Positions 29,062-38,924 of a stretch of 64,000 bases of DNA are shown here, piece by piece. Position 1 is the first letter of the stretch; every line of letters starts with the position of its first letter. This DNA is from Mycolicibacterium rhodesiae. Lineage in GTDB: Bacteria > Actinomycetota > Actinomycetes > Mycobacteriales > Mycobacteriaceae. The stretch lies in assembly GCF_002086695.1 (NCBI RefSeq), contig NZ_MVIH01000007.1, forward strand, positions 186,001-250,000, written 5' to 3'. The notes under the pieces are model-generated. The model saw only the letters and a list, made by a program, of their open reading frames with translations, was not told the DNA's origin and did no database searches. Made by a program: the position numbers and the translations under genes.

Positions 29062-30012
29062 TCAGTCGAGGGCGTCCAGTGCTTTCTGCAGGCGCCCGAT
29101 TGACGACCCGACGCCGTAGGCGTGGGCCAGTTCTGCGACCCGCGCCGGGTCGGCGGCGTGCAGCGGTAGCCGGTCCTCGGTGCTGAACTCCACCGGTGCG
29201 TCGCGGGCCACCTGCACCACCGGTCCGGCTGCCTCGATGTAGTCGGTCGCTGCCAGGATCTTGCTGCGAAAAGCCTTGGACAGCTTCGATTTCGGATCGT
29301 GCGCGGCGGCCAGGATGTTCTCCAGCGATCCGTATTGGGACAGCAGCGTCGCTGCCGTCTTTTCCCCGACGCCCGGCACCCCGGGCAGGCCGTCGGACGG
29401 ATCACCGCGCAGCAGAGCCAGTTCGGCGTAGGCGGGGCCGGCGCGATGCGTCGGCACTCCGTACTTCTCGGCGACCTCGGCAGGCCCGAACATCGTGGCG
29501 TTCGACAGTCCGCGGCCCAGATAGAGGACCCGCACGGCGACGGGGTCGTCGCCCACCAACTGCAGCAGGTCGCGGTCGCCGCTGACGACCACGACGGGAT
29601 CGCGCGTCTCGGCGGTGGCCAGCGTGCCCAGCACGTCGTCGGCTTCATAGCCCGGGGCACCCGCGGTGGCGATCCCGAATGCGTCGAGCAGCTCCATGAT
29701 CATCTCGACCTGATGGCTGAGCTCGTCGGGAACCTCTTCCAAATCCGGTTCACCGCTTGGATTTTGCTCGGCGACCCGGTGCGCCTTGTACGACGGGATC
29801 GCATCGACGCGGAACTGCGGGCGCCAGTCGAGGTCCAGGCAGACCACGAGCCGGCCCGGGCGCTCCCGGGTAATGAGCGTCGCCACACTGTCGACGAAGC
29901 CACGCACGGCGTTGACTTGCCTGCCGTCGGGCGCGGTGATCGACGAGGGCACGCCGAAGAACGAACGAAACCACATGCTCGCGCCGTCGAGCAGCAACAC
30001 CGGTGCAGACAT
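29062..30012 (-). CDS. Stand-alone 5'-3' exonuclease / flap endonuclease (Rv2090-like)
   Basis: 316 residues from ATG 30012; ATG 30021 is possible and would add three residues. FEN family, matching the N-terminal nuclease domain of DNA polymerase I. Metal-binding acidic residues are seen in [25 protein letters not shown] and [12 protein letters not shown]; the helix-hairpin-helix [17 protein letters not shown] follows. It would remove flaps or RNA primers and act in repair in addition to PolA. The start is only 29 bases from the divergent VOC gene. Confidence 0.92.
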   Translation of the reverse strand: MSAPVLLLDGASMWFRSFFGVPSSITAPDGRQVNAVRGFVDSVATLITRERPGRLVVCLDLDWRPQFRVDAIPSYKAHRVAEQNPSGEPDLEEVPDELSHQVEMIMELLDAFGIATAGAPGYEADDVLGTLATAETRDPVVVVSGDRDLLQLVGDDPVAVRVLYLGRGLSNATMFGPAEVAEKYGVPTHRAGPAYAELALLRGDPSDGLPGVPGVGEKTAATLLSQYGSLENILAAAHDPKSKLSKAFRSKILAATDYIEAAGPVVQVARDAPVEFSTEDRLPLHAADPARVAELAHAYGVGSSIGRLQKALDALD

Positions 30013-30029
30013 GCGAGCCATCCTGCCAG

Positions 30030-30035
30030 TAGCGT
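30030..30035 (+). promoter_or_regulatory. -10 element for leaderless VOC-protein mRNA
   Basis: TAGCGT, six bases, then ATG 30042. No ribosome site, so the transcript is probably leaderless. Confidence 0.5.
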
Positions 30036-30041
30036 TGGGGG

Positions 30042-30446
30042 ATGTCGTTCGCGATCGAGCGGATCGACCACGTTGTGCTCAATTGCCGTGACGTGGAGTC
30101 CGTCGCCGACTGGTACGTCCGGGTGCTCGGCATGCGCCGCGAGGTGTTCTCCGGAAACCGGATTGCGCTGCGCTTCGGCGATCAGAAACTCAACTTGCGG
30201 CCCACCGGTGCGCCGAATTGGCCGACCGGAGCGGCGGATTCACCGGGTTCGCTCGATCTGTGCTTCATCACCACGGCTTCGCCTGACGAGGTGGAGGCGC
30301 AGTTGCGGGGTGCCGGGGTGCCTATCGCCGACGGACCGGTCACCAAAACCGGTGCACTCGGGGCGATGACGTCCTACTACTGTCGCGACCCCGAGGGAAA
30401 CCTGGTCGAGGTCGCCAGCTACCCGCCGTCGCTTGCCTGCGGCTAG
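30042..30446 (+). CDS. VOC-fold (glyoxalase/bleomycin resistance/dioxygenase superfamily) protein
   Basis: 134 residues, two beta-alpha-beta-beta-beta modules. [15 protein letters not shown] supplies the first metal-binding His and [24 protein letters not shown] the later ones, including the terminal Glu. Similar short proteins are annotated as virulence/lactoylglutathione-like; the substrate cannot be read. The stop codon TAG lies within the -10 box of pepE, so the two genes are adjacent but separately started. Confidence 0.85.
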   Translation: MSFAIERIDHVVLNCRDVESVADWYVRVLGMRREVFSGNRIALRFGDQKLNLRPTGAPNWPTGAADSPGSLDLCFITTASPDEVEAQLRGAGVPIADGPVTKTGALGAMTSYYCRDPEGNLVEVASYPPSLACG

Positions 30447-30449
30447 CCT
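30444..30449 (+). promoter_or_regulatory. -10 element for leaderless pepE mRNA
   Basis: TAGCCT, six bases, then ATG 30456; the TAG also serves as the stop of the upstream VOC gene. Confidence 0.55.
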
Positions 30450-30455
30450 GGCTGC

Positions 30456-31574
30456 ATGACCGACCGTTTCAACAGCGACGTCTACGCCCACCGGCTCGCC
30501 GCCGCCGCAGCCGCGGCCTCTGCCGCCGGGGTGGCGGGGCTGGTGATCACCCCGGGATACGACCTGCGATACCTGGTCGGCTCGGCGGCGCAGACCTTCG
30601 AACGGCTGACCGCCTTGGTAGTACCGGCGACCGGCGCGCCGACCGTGGTGGTGCCACGTCTGGAGTTGGCCTCGCTCAAGGACTCCGCAATCCTCGAACT
30701 CGGCCTGAGCGTGCAGGATTGGGTCGACGGGGACGATCCCTACGATCTGGTGGCGGCCGCGCTCGGGGGACATGCCCGCATCGCGGTGACCGACTCGATG
30801 CCCGCACTGCACCTGTTACCGCTGGCCGAACGGCTCGGCGCGGTCCCGATGCTCGCCACGGAGGTGTTGCGGTCGCTGCGGATGATCAAGGATCCGGCTG
30901 AGATCGACGCACTGCGCAAGGCGGGCGCGGCGATCGACCGGGTGCACGCGCGGGTGCCGGAGTTCCTGAAGCCCGGCCGCACCGAGGCCGAGGTCGCCGC
31001 GGACATCGCTGAATCCATTGTGGCCGAGGGTCATTCAGCGGTGGCGTTCATCATCGTCGGTTCCGGCCCGCATGGCGCCGACCCACACCACGAACAGTCC
31101 GACCGGGTCCTGCAGGCCGGCGACATCGTCGTCGTCGACATCGGCGGCCCGTACGCGCCCGGCTACAACTCGGACTGCACCCGGACCTACAGCCTCGGTG
31201 AACCCAGCGCCGAGGTCGCCGAACAGTACGCGGTGCTGCAGAGCGCGCAGGCCGCCGCGGTTGCGGCGGTGCGTCCCGGCGTGACGGCCGAGCAGGTCGA
31301 CGCCGCCGCCCGCGACGTGCTCGCGCAGGCCGGGCTGGCCGAGTATTTCGTGCACCGCACGGGGCACGGGATCGGACTGTCGGTTCACGAGGAGCCTTAC
31401 ATCGTTGCGGGCAACGACCTGCCGTTGGCGGAGGGAATGGCGTTCTCGGTCGAGCCGGGCATCTACTTTCCCGGGCAATGGGGAGCGCGCATCGAAGACA
31501 TCGTCATCGTCACCGGTGACGGGGCCGAACCGGTGAACGCGGGCCCACACGAGCTGACGGTAGTGCCGGTCTAA
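30456..31574 (+). CDS. pepE: M24-family Xaa-Pro dipeptidase
   Basis: 372 residues. N-terminal creatinase-like domain (about 1-150), then the pita-bread metallopeptidase with both metal ions' ligands visible: [10 protein letters not shown] (Asp), [11 protein letters not shown] (Asp), [16 protein letters not shown] (His), FSVEPGIYF (Glu) and ARIEDIVIV (Glu). Cleaves dipeptides ending in proline in the cytosol. Matches Rv2089c in size and position. Its end overlaps the convergent split-barrel gene by 4 bases. Confidence 0.94.
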   Translation: MTDRFNSDVYAHRLAAAAAAASAAGVAGLVITPGYDLRYLVGSAAQTFERLTALVVPATGAPTVVVPRLELASLKDSAILELGLSVQDWVDGDDPYDLVAAALGGHARIAVTDSMPALHLLPLAERLGAVPMLATEVLRSLRMIKDPAEIDALRKAGAAIDRVHARVPEFLKPGRTEAEVAADIAESIVAEGHSAVAFIIVGSGPHGADPHHEQSDRVLQAGDIVVVDIGGPYAPGYNSDCTRTYSLGEPSAEVAEQYAVLQSAQAAAVAAVRPGVTAEQVDAAARDVLAQAGLAEYFVHRTGHGIGLSVHEEPYIVAGNDLPLAEGMAFSVEPGIYFPGQWGARIEDIVIVTGDGAEPVNAGPHELTVVPV

Positions 31575-31984
31575 ACCTTCGTGTGGTCCAGCAGACCCGA
31601 GGAGCCCAGCACCCGGGTGATGTGCACCTCGATCACGACGCGCTTGGGATTCACGCGGGGAGTGCGGTAGCGCTGGGCGTAACGCAGTTCGGCGTCGCGG
31701 ACCGCGGCGGGATCCCGGTTGACGCTCGCCTGGCCCTCCAGGGACAGCCAGCGGGCGCCGTCGACCTGAGACAGCACACCAACGCCCGACCGCTCGGCGT
31801 TGATCGCCTTCTGCGAGCCGTCGCTGGTGATGACCCGGGCAATGTGGGTCTTGGGATCGAAGGTGAAGCCGACCGCCACCACGTGCGGTGAGTTGTCGGC
31901 GCGCAGTGTCGTCAGCATCGCGAGGTGGCGTTCGGTGAGGAATGCCAGCGCATCGCTGGTCAGTCGGGTCGTTGAGTTCGCCAT
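31571..31984 (-). CDS. Split-barrel flavin/F420-dependent oxidoreductase (Rv2074-like)
   Basis: 137 residues, exactly the length of Rv2074, which has been described as an F420H2-dependent biliverdin reductase. [20 protein letters not shown] and [11 protein letters not shown] are the split-barrel (PNPOx-like) opening; [16 protein letters not shown] is the conserved cofactor-proximal region. The frame is open far upstream but that part is antisense to the SDR gene; the ATG at 31984 matches family length. Confidence 0.88.
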   Translation of the reverse strand: MANSTTRLTSDALAFLTERHLAMLTTLRADNSPHVVAVGFTFDPKTHIARVITSDGSQKAINAERSGVGVLSQVDGARWLSLEGQASVNRDPAAVRDAELRYAQRYRTPRVNPKRVVIEVHITRVLGSSGLLDHTKV

Positions 31985-32008
31985 CAACGTCCACGCTAGC
32001 GCAGTGAA

Positions 32009-32014
32009 TAATCT
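32009..32014 (+). promoter_or_regulatory. -10 element for leaderless SDR-cobLMK mRNA
   Basis: TAATCT, the best -10 match in this list, six bases, then GTG 32021. It probably drives the SDR gene and the overlapping cobL, cobM and cobK genes. Confidence 0.6.
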
Positions 32015-32020
32015 CGGAGT

Positions 32021-32770
32021 GTGAGTGACACGGGGGCCGGTCCGGTCGTGATCTTCGGCGGCCGCAGCGAGATCGGCGTTGAGCTCGCGCAGCGGCTGGC
32101 GCCCGGTGCCACCGTGGTGCTGGCGGCGCGGCGCGCCGATCAGCTCGACGAGCAGGTCAACGTGCTGCGTGAGGCCGGCGCCATCGCGGTGCACACCGTC
32201 GAGTTCGACGCCGACGACCTGGCGGCGCACGGTGCGGTGATTCAGCGGCTGGTGGTCGAATACGGCCCGATCGGCACAGCCGTCCTGGCGTTCGGGATCC
32301 TGGGCGAACAGGCCCGCGCCGAAGCCGACGCTGCGCACGCCGTCGCGGTGGTGCACACCGACTACGTCGCGCAGGTGAGCCTGCTGACGCAGCTTTCCGT
32401 GGCGATGCGCGCCGCTGACCGGGGGTCCTTGGTGGTGTTCTCGTCTATCGCCGGGGTGCGAGGTCGCCGCGCCAATTACGTGTACGGCTCGGCCAAAGCC
32501 GGCCTGGACGCCTTCGCGTCCGGGCTGGCTGACGCGCTGCACGGCAGCGGGGTGCACCTGTTGCTCGTGCGGCCGGGGTTTGTGATCGGCAGGATGACCG
32601 AGGGTATGGAGCCCGCGCCACTGTCCACCACGCCCGCCAAGGTCGCTGACGCGGTGGCCCGGGCCCTGCGCAGCGGGCGTCGCGAGGTGTGGGTGCCGGC
32701 GCCTCTTGCGTTGCTGGCGTTCGCGTTTCGGATGATGCCTCGATTCGTGTGGCGGAGGTTGCCGCGATGA
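32021..32770 (+). CDS. Short-chain dehydrogenase/reductase (Rv2073c-like)
   Basis: 249 residues from GTG. The cofactor loop is [16 protein letters not shown] (residues 11-26), a variant of the GGxSEIG loop seen in DprE2-like reductases rather than the classic TGxxx[24 protein letters not shown] contains the Ser-Tyr-Lys triad. Probably NAD(H)-dependent; substrate not readable. The stop overlaps the cobL start (ATGA), so it is co-translated with cobalamin genes in this arrangement, as in M. tuberculosis. Confidence 0.88.
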   Translation: MSDTGAGPVVIFGGRSEIGVELAQRLAPGATVVLAARRADQLDEQVNVLREAGAIAVHTVEFDADDLAAHGAVIQRLVVEYGPIGTAVLAFGILGEQARAEADAAHAVAVVHTDYVAQVSLLTQLSVAMRAADRGSLVVFSSIAGVRGRRANYVYGSAKAGLDAFASGLADALHGSGVHLLLVRPGFVIGRMTEGMEPAPLSTTPAKVADAVARALRSGRREVWVPAPLALLAFAFRMMPRFVWRRLPR

Positions 32771-33942
32771 TCACAGTGGTCGGGATCGGTGCCGACGGCA
32801 TGGCCGGTCTGGTGCCGGCGGCCGGCGCCGAATTACGCAGGGCCATCGTGATTTACGGTGCCAAGCGTCAGCTCGATCTGCTCGACGAGTCAGTCACCGC
32901 GGAACGTCGGGAGTGGGGTAAGCCATTTCTGGACGGATTGCGTGCGGTCCGGGACTTCGATGGTGACGTGCACGTCGTGGCCAGTGGTGATCCGATGCTG
33001 CACGGCGTCGGTGCCTCGCTGATCCGAGTGTGCGGGGCGGACCGGGTGCGGGTGTTGCCGCATGTGTCGAGCGTGACGCTGGCCTGCGCCCGGCTCGGCT
33101 GGTCGGTCCAGGACACCGAGGTGATCAGCCTGATGCTGGACATCCCGGCAGCGGCTGTGCGCCGAGGGGGCCGCGCGGTTGTGCTCACCCGCGACGGTCA
33201 TGGCCCGGCGCAGCTGGCTTGCCTGCTGACCGAAACTGGCAGGGGTGAGTCCACATTGACTGTTTTCGAGCAGCTTGGCGGCCCCGCCGAACGACGTCGC
33301 ACCGGCACCGCGCACGACTGGGTCACCAACCCACCTGACGACGTCGACGATCTGAATGTCGTTGCGGTGGAATACCTACCCGATCAGCGTCAGATGTCCG
33401 TCCTGCCGGATGCTGCCTTCGCACACGATGGGCAGATCACCAAGCAGGCGATGCGCGCGGTCACCCTGGCCGCGCTGGCACCCCGGCCAGGCGAGTTGTT
33501 ATGGGATGTCGGATCCGGTTCGGGCAGCATCGCCATCGAGTGGTGCCGCAGCGGGCCGGGTTGTCGCGCGACAGCCTTCGAGCGCGTCGCTGAGCGCCGC
33601 GAACGAATCGAGCTCAATGCGCTGGCGTTCGGTGTGCACGTCGAGGTGGCCTTTGATGCCCCCGCCATGTTCGACACAGTGCCGGCGCCGGACGTGATCT
33701 TCGTCGGAGGCGGAGTCAGCCAGCCAGGCCTGATGGATGAGTGTTGGAAATATCTACCTGTCGGCGGGCGGCTCGTCGCCAACGCCGTCACCGTCGAATC
33801 CGAAGCGCTTCTCGCGCAGTGGCATTCCAAGGTGGGCGGCGAACTCCGGAAGTTTCAGCACTACAAGGGCGAACCCGTGGGCGGCTTTACCGGCTGGCGA
33901 CCGGCCATGCCCGTCACGCAGTGGGTGGTGACCAAGCAGTGA
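32767..33942 (+). CDS. cobL: Precorrin-6Y C5,15-methyltransferase (decarboxylating)
   Basis: 391 residues, a natural fusion. The N-terminal ~200 residues are the CbiE-like SAM methylase ([30 protein letters not shown]). The C-terminal ~180 are the CbiT-like Rossmann methyltransferase and decarboxylase, with [16 protein letters not shown] at about 240-256. Converts precorrin-6B to precorrin-8 by two methylations and loss of the acetate carboxyl. The ATG overlaps the SDR stop and the end overlaps cobM (GTGA). Confidence 0.96.
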   Translation: MITVVGIGADGMAGLVPAAGAELRRAIVIYGAKRQLDLLDESVTAERREWGKPFLDGLRAVRDFDGDVHVVASGDPMLHGVGASLIRVCGADRVRVLPHVSSVTLACARLGWSVQDTEVISLMLDIPAAAVRRGGRAVVLTRDGHGPAQLACLLTETGRGESTLTVFEQLGGPAERRRTGTAHDWVTNPPDDVDDLNVVAVEYLPDQRQMSVLPDAAFAHDGQITKQAMRAVTLAALAPRPGELLWDVGSGSGSIAIEWCRSGPGCRATAFERVAERRERIELNALAFGVHVEVAFDAPAMFDTVPAPDVIFVGGGVSQPGLMDECWKYLPVGGRLVANAVTVESEALLAQWHSKVGGELRKFQHYKGEPVGGFTGWRPAMPVTQWVVTKQ

Positions 33943-34694
33943 CCGTGTATTTCATCGGCGCCGGACCGGGAGCGGCTGACCTGATCACCGTGCGCGGGCA
34001 GCGGCTGCTGCAGCGCTGCCCGGTGTGCCTCTACGCCGGCTCGATCATGCCCGACGATCTGCTGGCGCTGTGCCCACCTGACGCAAAGGTGGTCGACACC
34101 GGCCCGCTCACCCTGGATCAGATCATCGCCGAGCTGGCCGACGCCAACTCCGCCGGGCTCGACGTGGCGCGGCTGCACTCCGGTGACCCGGCGATCTACA
34201 GCGCGCTTGCCGAGCAGTGCCGTCACCTCGACGCGCTCGGCATCGGCTACGAAATCGTCCCCGGCGTACCGGCATTCGCGGCGGCCGCCGCGGCACTCGG
34301 CCGGGAATTGACGGTGCCCGGCGTGGCGCAGACCGTGACGTTGAGCCGGGTGTCCACGCTGTCCACCGCGATGCCCGACGGCGAAGACCTTGTCACGCTG
34401 AGTAAACCCGGCGCGACGCTGGTACTGCACCTGGCCGCGCACCGGATCGATGCGATCGTGCCGCAATTGCTGGAGGGTGGATACCGTGCCGACACTCCCG
34501 TCGCCGTGGTGGCCTTCGCCAGCTGGCCGCAGGAAGTCGTCCTGCGCGGCACGCTGGCCGACATCGCCGAGCAGATGCACGACGCGCAGATCACCAAGAC
34601 CGCGGTGATCATCGTCGGAGAGGTCCTTGCCGCCGAGGGATTTACCGACAGTTACCTGTACTCCTCGGGCCGCACCCGCGGCAGCAGGCACTGA
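33939..34694 (+). CDS. cobM: Precorrin-4 C11-methyltransferase
   Basis: 251 residues from GTG 33939, which overlaps the cobL stop. The uroporphyrinogen-methylase fold is recognised by VYFIGAGPGAADLITVRGQ (residues 3-21), YAGSIMPDDLLA and RLHSGDPAIYSALAEQ, the GDP motif being the SAM-binding loop. Methylates C11 of precorrin-4 to precorrin-5. Ends in a TGATG overlap with cobK. Confidence 0.96.
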   Translation: MTVYFIGAGPGAADLITVRGQRLLQRCPVCLYAGSIMPDDLLALCPPDAKVVDTGPLTLDQIIAELADANSAGLDVARLHSGDPAIYSALAEQCRHLDALGIGYEIVPGVPAFAAAAAALGRELTVPGVAQTVTLSRVSTLSTAMPDGEDLVTLSKPGATLVLHLAAHRIDAIVPQLLEGGYRADTPVAVVAFASWPQEVVLRGTLADIAEQMHDAQITKTAVIIVGEVLAAEGFTDSYLYSSGRTRGSRH

Positions 34695-35416
34695 TGCGCA
34701 TTCTGCTGCTCGGCGGCACGGGGGAGGCACGGGCGTTGGCGGCCCGGTTGCACCCGGCACGGGACATCGTCAGCTCATTGGCCGGCCGGGTGCCCGACCC
34801 CGCGCTGCCGGTCGGACCGGTCCGCATCGGCGGCTTCGGCGGAGTGGACGGTCTGCGACAGTGGCTGCGTGACAACGACATCGGGGCTGTCGTCGATGCC
34901 ACGCATCCGTTCGCCGCCACCATCACCGCACACGCCGCCACGACATGTGCCGAACTGGGTATGCCGCACCTGGTGCTGTCCCGCCCAGCGTGGGATCCGG
35001 CAGGCGCTGTGCGGGTGGCCTCCGACACCGACGCCGCCGCTTTCATCGCCGAGCGGGGTTTTTTACGAGTGTTTCTCACCACCGGCCGCTCCGGGGTGAG
35101 GCCGTTCACCGGCAGCGAGGCGTGGTTCCTGATCCGGGTGGTAACACCGCCCGATACCGACGTGCTGCCGCGCAATCATGAGGTGCTGCTGTCCCGCGGT
35201 CCGTACGGCTACGACGACGAGTGCACGCTGTTGCGGGACAACAGAATCGACGTGCTGGTTACCAAGAACAGCGGGGGAGCGCTCACCGAGGCCAAACTTG
35301 CCGCCGCCAAGGACCTCGGGGTGACGGTCGTGATGATCGAGCGTCCGCCACTACCGCCGGGAGTGACGGCGGTGGGCACCGTGGATGAAGCCGTGACCTG
35401 GGTTGCCGGCCTCTAG
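34694..35416 (+). CDS. cobK: Precorrin-6A reductase
   Basis: 240 residues. MRILLLGGTGEARALAARL is the NADPH-binding opening of CobK/CbiJ; VVDATHPFAATITAHAA and VLVTKNSGGALTEAKL are the signature substrate segments. Reduces precorrin-6A to 6B with NADPH. It is the last gene of the SDR-cobL-cobM-cobK run. Its stop TAG lies in a CTAG tetranucleotide shared with the stop of the convergent HNH gene. Confidence 0.96.
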   Translation: MRILLLGGTGEARALAARLHPARDIVSSLAGRVPDPALPVGPVRIGGFGGVDGLRQWLRDNDIGAVVDATHPFAATITAHAATTCAELGMPHLVLSRPAWDPAGAVRVASDTDAAAFIAERGFLRVFLTTGRSGVRPFTGSEAWFLIRVVTPPDTDVLPRNHEVLLSRGPYGYDDECTLLRDNRIDVLVTKNSGGALTEAKLAAAKDLGVTVVMIERPPLPPGVTAVGTVDEAVTWVAGL

Positions 35417-36756
35417 CAGAGAAGCTCCTCGGGGTGGTGGTAAAGGTTGATCCGCGTCTGACCTCGGTCGAGATGTGGTGGCGGAATCCATTCGGTCCTG
35501 TTGTCCCGTCTTCGTTTTCGGGTGGTCCAGCCGACGGGTCCGTTATTGACCATGCGGTTGTCACAGCCACAGGCCAGGGTGAGTTCGTTGATGTCGGTCT
35601 TGCCGCCGAGGGCGAAGTCGCGGACGGCATGGTGGACTTGGCTGTGGTAGGCGGGTGCGGTGCAACCCGGTTTGGTGCAACCCCTCTCGATCGCATAGAG
35701 GGCGAGGCGTTGCCCGGGACTGGCGGTTCGGCGGGTGCGCCCGTAATAGAGCTTGATTTCTCGCGGTGATTCGAACACGGTCAGATAGGGGTGTGCGCGG
35801 GCAGCCAACCGGATGACCGTCGACATGGGCAGGTAGGTGCCGCCGCCGGTGTGGGCCAGCCCGGTGGCCGAGGTCAGCTGTTCCAGCGTGGCGGTGGCGA
35901 CGATCGTGACCGGCAGGCCATTGTGTTGACCGAGCTGTCCAGAAGAGAGCATCGCCATACACACGGTCTTGAGTGCGTCATGGGTGCGCTGGGCAGCCGA
36001 TCGCATGTCACCGGTGATCTGGTGCTCCCTGGGTGTGCCGTCAACGCAGGGTGTTTCGTCGTCCGGGTTGCAGTAACCCGGGGCGGCGAGCTTCGCGTTG
36101 GTGGCGTCCAGAGCCGCTCGCAATTCCGGATCCGCCCAGCCGGAAACCCTGCTCATACCGTCGACTTGTTGCGGACCGACGACGATCCCGCGTTTGCGGG
36201 CCTGGTCGCGCTCGTCGTCGAGGATGCCGTCCTGGTTGATCATCGCCATCAGCTGGCGAGCGAGTGTGCGCAGTGCCTCCGGAGTGAGTCCGCCGGCCAG
36301 CCCGCCTAGTTGGGCTTCGGCGTGCTCGCGGGTTGCCCCGTCGACCGCTGCGGGTAGGTGATCCATGAAAGACCGAATCACTGCCACATGGTCGGCGCCT
36401 ATCTCGCCACGACCTTGGGCGGCCGCGGTAGCGGGCAGAGCCGGTGGAAGTGCTTCTCCGGTAAGGGATTGCCGCGGTCCAAGCTCGGCGGCATCGGTCA
36501 GCCGGCGGGTGGCGTCGGTGCTGCTGATGCCGAGGCGGTGGGTCAGGACTGCACGCCAGGACTTGGCACCCATATCGACAGCTGAGGTCTGTGACTGGAG
36601 CTGCGTCAGGACAGTGTGTTCCACCGCGGGCAGTAGTCGGCGTAGCCGCTCGACGCGTTCGAGCGCGGTCAACAATTCGGGTGCCGGTATGTCCGTCGCC
36701 GAGTGCGCCGCCACCTTGTCCCAGGCGATCAGCACGTCGTCCAGCAACTCGATCAT
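35413..36756 (-). CDS. HNH endonuclease of the DUF222 / 13E12 repeat family
   Basis: 447 residues from ATG 36756. N-terminal DUF222 helical region (LERVERLRRLLPAVEHTVL; RLGISSTDATRRLTDAAEL), then a C-terminal HNH nuclease (CTKPGCTAPAYHSQVHH... with LACGCDNRM) that carries the zinc-like cysteines and the His pair. The family is multi-copy and variable in mycobacteria and is classed with REP13E12 elements. Here the start carries a perfect LexA box over its -10, so it should be damage-induced. It sits between cobK and cobIJ, where M. tuberculosis has sigC, blaC and Rv2067c as I recall. The long open frame upstream of 36756 is antisense to cobIJ-side DNA and is not part of it. Confidence 0.9.
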   Translation of the reverse strand: MIELLDDVLIAWDKVAAHSATDIPAPELLTALERVERLRRLLPAVEHTVLTQLQSQTSAVDMGAKSWRAVLTHRLGISSTDATRRLTDAAELGPRQSLTGEALPPALPATAAAQGRGEIGADHVAVIRSFMDHLPAAVDGATREHAEAQLGGLAGGLTPEALRTLARQLMAMINQDGILDDERDQARKRGIVVGPQQVDGMSRVSGWADPELRAALDATNAKLAAPGYCNPDDETPCVDGTPREHQITGDMRSAAQRTHDALKTVCMAMLSSGQLGQHNGLPVTIVATATLEQLTSATGLAHTGGGTYLPMSTVIRLAARAHPYLTVFESPREIKLYYGRTRRTASPGQRLALYAIERGCTKPGCTAPAYHSQVHHAVRDFALGGKTDINELTLACGCDNRMVNNGPVGWTTRKRRRDNRTEWIPPPHLDRGQTRINLYHHPEELLC

Positions 36757-36759
36757 TCT

Positions 36760-36775
36760 TCGAACACTAGTTCGA
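36760..36775. promoter_or_regulatory. Perfect LexA (SOS) box at the HNH gene
   Basis: TCGAACACTAGTTCGA matches the mycobacterial LexA consensus TCGAAC-N4-GTTCGA in all twelve fixed positions. On the minus strand its centre forms the -10 element TAGTGT (36769-36764), seven bases before the ATG at 36756. Repressor binding would therefore cover the promoter of a leaderless mRNA. Confidence 0.88.
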
Positions 36776-36830
36776 TGCCCCGACGGATTCCGTCCGATTG
36801 TGACGGCTGTGATCGATGAGCCTAAAGAAA

Positions 36831-38285
36831 TTACTGGGGATAGCGCCGCGGTGTGAACACCGAGTCGCCGTACCACTGCGTCTGCGACGAGCCGATGATC
36901 AGTAGGCATCGCATGTCGACATCCGCGGGGTCCAGGTCGCCGAGCGGCACGACCTTCACCGACTCGTGCGGTCCGGCAACGTCGCGGCCGATCACCACGG
37001 GCGTGCCCGGTTCGCGGTGCTCCAGCAGCAGATCGCGCATCGCGGCGACCTGCCAGGTGCGGCTCTTGGAGGCCGGGTTGTAGATCGCCAGCACCAGATC
37101 CGCCTTCGCCGCCGCCGACAGCCGGTCGACGATCACATCCCATGGCTTGAGCCGGTCGGACAGCGAGATCACCGCGTAGTCATGGCCCAGTGGCGCACCG
37201 ACCCGGCTGGCGACGGCCTGGGCGGCCGTCATCGCCGGAATCACCCGCACGGACACGTTCGGCCACTGCTTGGCCTCTTCCAACACCGCGGTGGCCATCG
37301 CGAACACGCCCGGGTCGCCGGAAGAGACCACCGCGACCGCATGTCCCTGCTCGGCGAGCTGACACGCCAGGCGAGCCCGCTCGGGTTCGTCGGTGTTGTC
37401 GCTGGGGTGACGACGTTGCCCGGCGCGAGCCGGGACCCGGTCCAGGTAGGGGCCATAGCCGATGAGATCGGTGGCCGTCGCCAGCTCGCGGCGGCTCTGC
37501 GGCGTCATCCAGTCGACGTCACCGGGGCCCAGACCCACCACCGAGACACCGCCGGCGACCGGCTTGGCCTGCTGGCCGCCCGGCAGGATCGCCAGCGAGA
37601 AGTACGGCACCGACTCGGCCTCGACCTCGCCGGCGGGCAGCACGCGTTGGGCGTCGGTGCTGGCTCGCTCGACGTAGAACGCCTCGTCCAGGCGGCCTGC
37701 CATCGAAAGCGCCTCCCGCACTTGCGGATACGTGCGACCGAGCTTCATCACCACAGCCGCGTCGGCGTCGGCGAGGCGGCGGGCCAGCTCACGTACCGGC
37801 ATCGTCCCGGGCAGCACCGACAGCACCTCGTCGCCGGTCACCAGGGGAGTCGAGATGGCGGCCGAGGCCGCGCTCACCGACGTCACACCGGGAATGATCA
37901 CCGCATCGAACCGCTCGGTCAGCCGGGTGTGCATGTGCATGTAGGAGCTGTAGAACAGCGGATCGCCCTCCGCGAGCAGCGCGACATCGCGCCCGGCGTC
38001 GAGGTGGGCGGCGATCCGCTCGGCCGCCTCGCGATAGAAGTCCTCCATCGCGCCGGCGTAGCCGCCCGGATGCTCGGTGGTTTCGGTCGTCACCGGATAG
38101 ACCAAGTGCTCTTCGATCTGGCCGTCCCGGAGGTACGGCTCGGCGATGCGCCGCGCGATGCTGCGGCCGTGCCGCGCGCTGTGATAGGCCACCACGTCGG
38201 CCGCGCCGATGATCCGGGCGGCCTTGACCGTCACCAGCTCCGGATCGCCCGGGCCGAGGCCGACGCCGTACAGAGTGCCCGTCAT
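36831..38285 (-). CDS. cobIJ: Fused precorrin-2 C20- and precorrin-3B C17-methyltransferase
   Basis: 484 residues in two methylase domains. CobI (about 1-235) opens [20 protein letters not shown] and carries [13 protein letters not shown]; CobJ (about 246-484) opens [16 protein letters not shown] with [13 protein letters not shown] and ends RYPQ. The first methylates C20 of precorrin-2, the second C17 with ring contraction. The CobI-CobJ fusion is the actinobacterial form. The ATG overlaps the cobH stop, so cobH is translated just before it. Confidence 0.96.
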   Translation of the reverse strand: MTGTLYGVGLGPGDPELVTVKAARIIGAADVVAYHSARHGRSIARRIAEPYLRDGQIEEHLVYPVTTETTEHPGGYAGAMEDFYREAAERIAAHLDAGRDVALLAEGDPLFYSSYMHMHTRLTERFDAVIIPGVTSVSAASAAISTPLVTGDEVLSVLPGTMPVRELARRLADADAAVVMKLGRTYPQVREALSMAGRLDEAFYVERASTDAQRVLPAGEVEAESVPYFSLAILPGGQQAKPVAGGVSVVGLGPGDVDWMTPQSRRELATATDLIGYGPYLDRVPARAGQRRHPSDNTDEPERARLACQLAEQGHAVAVVSSGDPGVFAMATAVLEEAKQWPNVSVRVIPAMTAAQAVASRVGAPLGHDYAVISLSDRLKPWDVIVDRLSAAAKADLVLAIYNPASKSRTWQVAAMRDLLLEHREPGTPVVIGRDVAGPHESVKVVPLGDLDPADVDMRCLLIIGSSQTQWYGDSVFTPRRYPQ

Positions 38286-38908
38286 TCGCGTTCGCTCGCG
38301 ATCGCATTCACCGCGGCCGCAGCCATCGCGCTGCCACCGCGACGGCCCTGCACCACGAGGTACTCCATTCCGCGCGGCCGATCGATCAGCTCCTGCTTGG
38401 ACTGCGCCGAGCCGACAAATCCGACCGGTCCGCCGAGCACCGACACCGGGGCGGGCACGCCGTCGTCGATAAGCTCCAGCAGCCGGAACAGCGCCGTCGG
38501 CGCGTTCCCGATGGCGACGACGGCGCCGGCCATCCGGTCGGCCCACAGCTCGACGCCGGCGGCCGAGCGGGTGTTTCCGGTGCGCTGGGCCAGCTCGGGG
38601 GCCCGCGGATCGGCCACCAGTGACACCACCTGATTGCCTGCGGGCAGTCGAGCGGCGGTGATCCCCGCCGCGACCATCGACGAGTCGCACAGGATCGGCG
38701 CCCCGGCCAGCAGGGCGGTGTGCGTCGCGCTGACCACGCCGGGGGTGAACGCCACATGCTCGGCCACATCGACCTGACCGCAGGTATGGATCAACCGGAC
38801 GACCGCTCGCGCCACATCTTCGGGAAACGCCGACAGATCGGCTTCGGCGCGAATTGTCGCGAACGACTGCCGATAGATCTCGGTGGCGTCGCGAATGTAG
38901 TCGAGCAC
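38282..38908 (-). CDS. cobH: Precorrin-8X methylmutase
   Basis: 208 residues from GTG 38908. Moves the methyl group from C11 to C12 to give hydrogenobyrinate. Conserved features: [15 protein letters not shown], with the catalytic His, [16 protein letters not shown], and [12 protein letters not shown], which binds the substrate in CobH structures. TAGGGT followed by six bases precedes the GTG, so cobH may have its own leaderless start 16 bases beyond the cobG stop. Confidence 0.96.
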   Translation of the reverse strand: MLDYIRDATEIYRQSFATIRAEADLSAFPEDVARAVVRLIHTCGQVDVAEHVAFTPGVVSATHTALLAGAPILCDSSMVAAGITAARLPAGNQVVSLVADPRAPELAQRTGNTRSAAGVELWADRMAGAVVAIGNAPTALFRLLELIDDGVPAPVSVLGGPVGFVGSAQSKQELIDRPRGMEYLVVQGRRGGSAMAAAAVNAIASERE

Positions 38909-38914
38909 GCGATC

Positions 38915-38920
38915 ACCCTA
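38915..38920 (-). promoter_or_regulatory. -10 element for leaderless cobH-cobIJ mRNA
   Basis: Minus-strand TAGGGT, six bases, then GTG 38908, located between the cobG stop and the cobH start. Confidence 0.5.
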
Positions 38921-38924
38921 CGGC

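Noticed and set aside
35413..36756. Active mobile element around the HNH gene
   Set aside because: No terminal repeats, target duplications or recombinase were found; the family is repetitive but this copy looks like a single intact gene.
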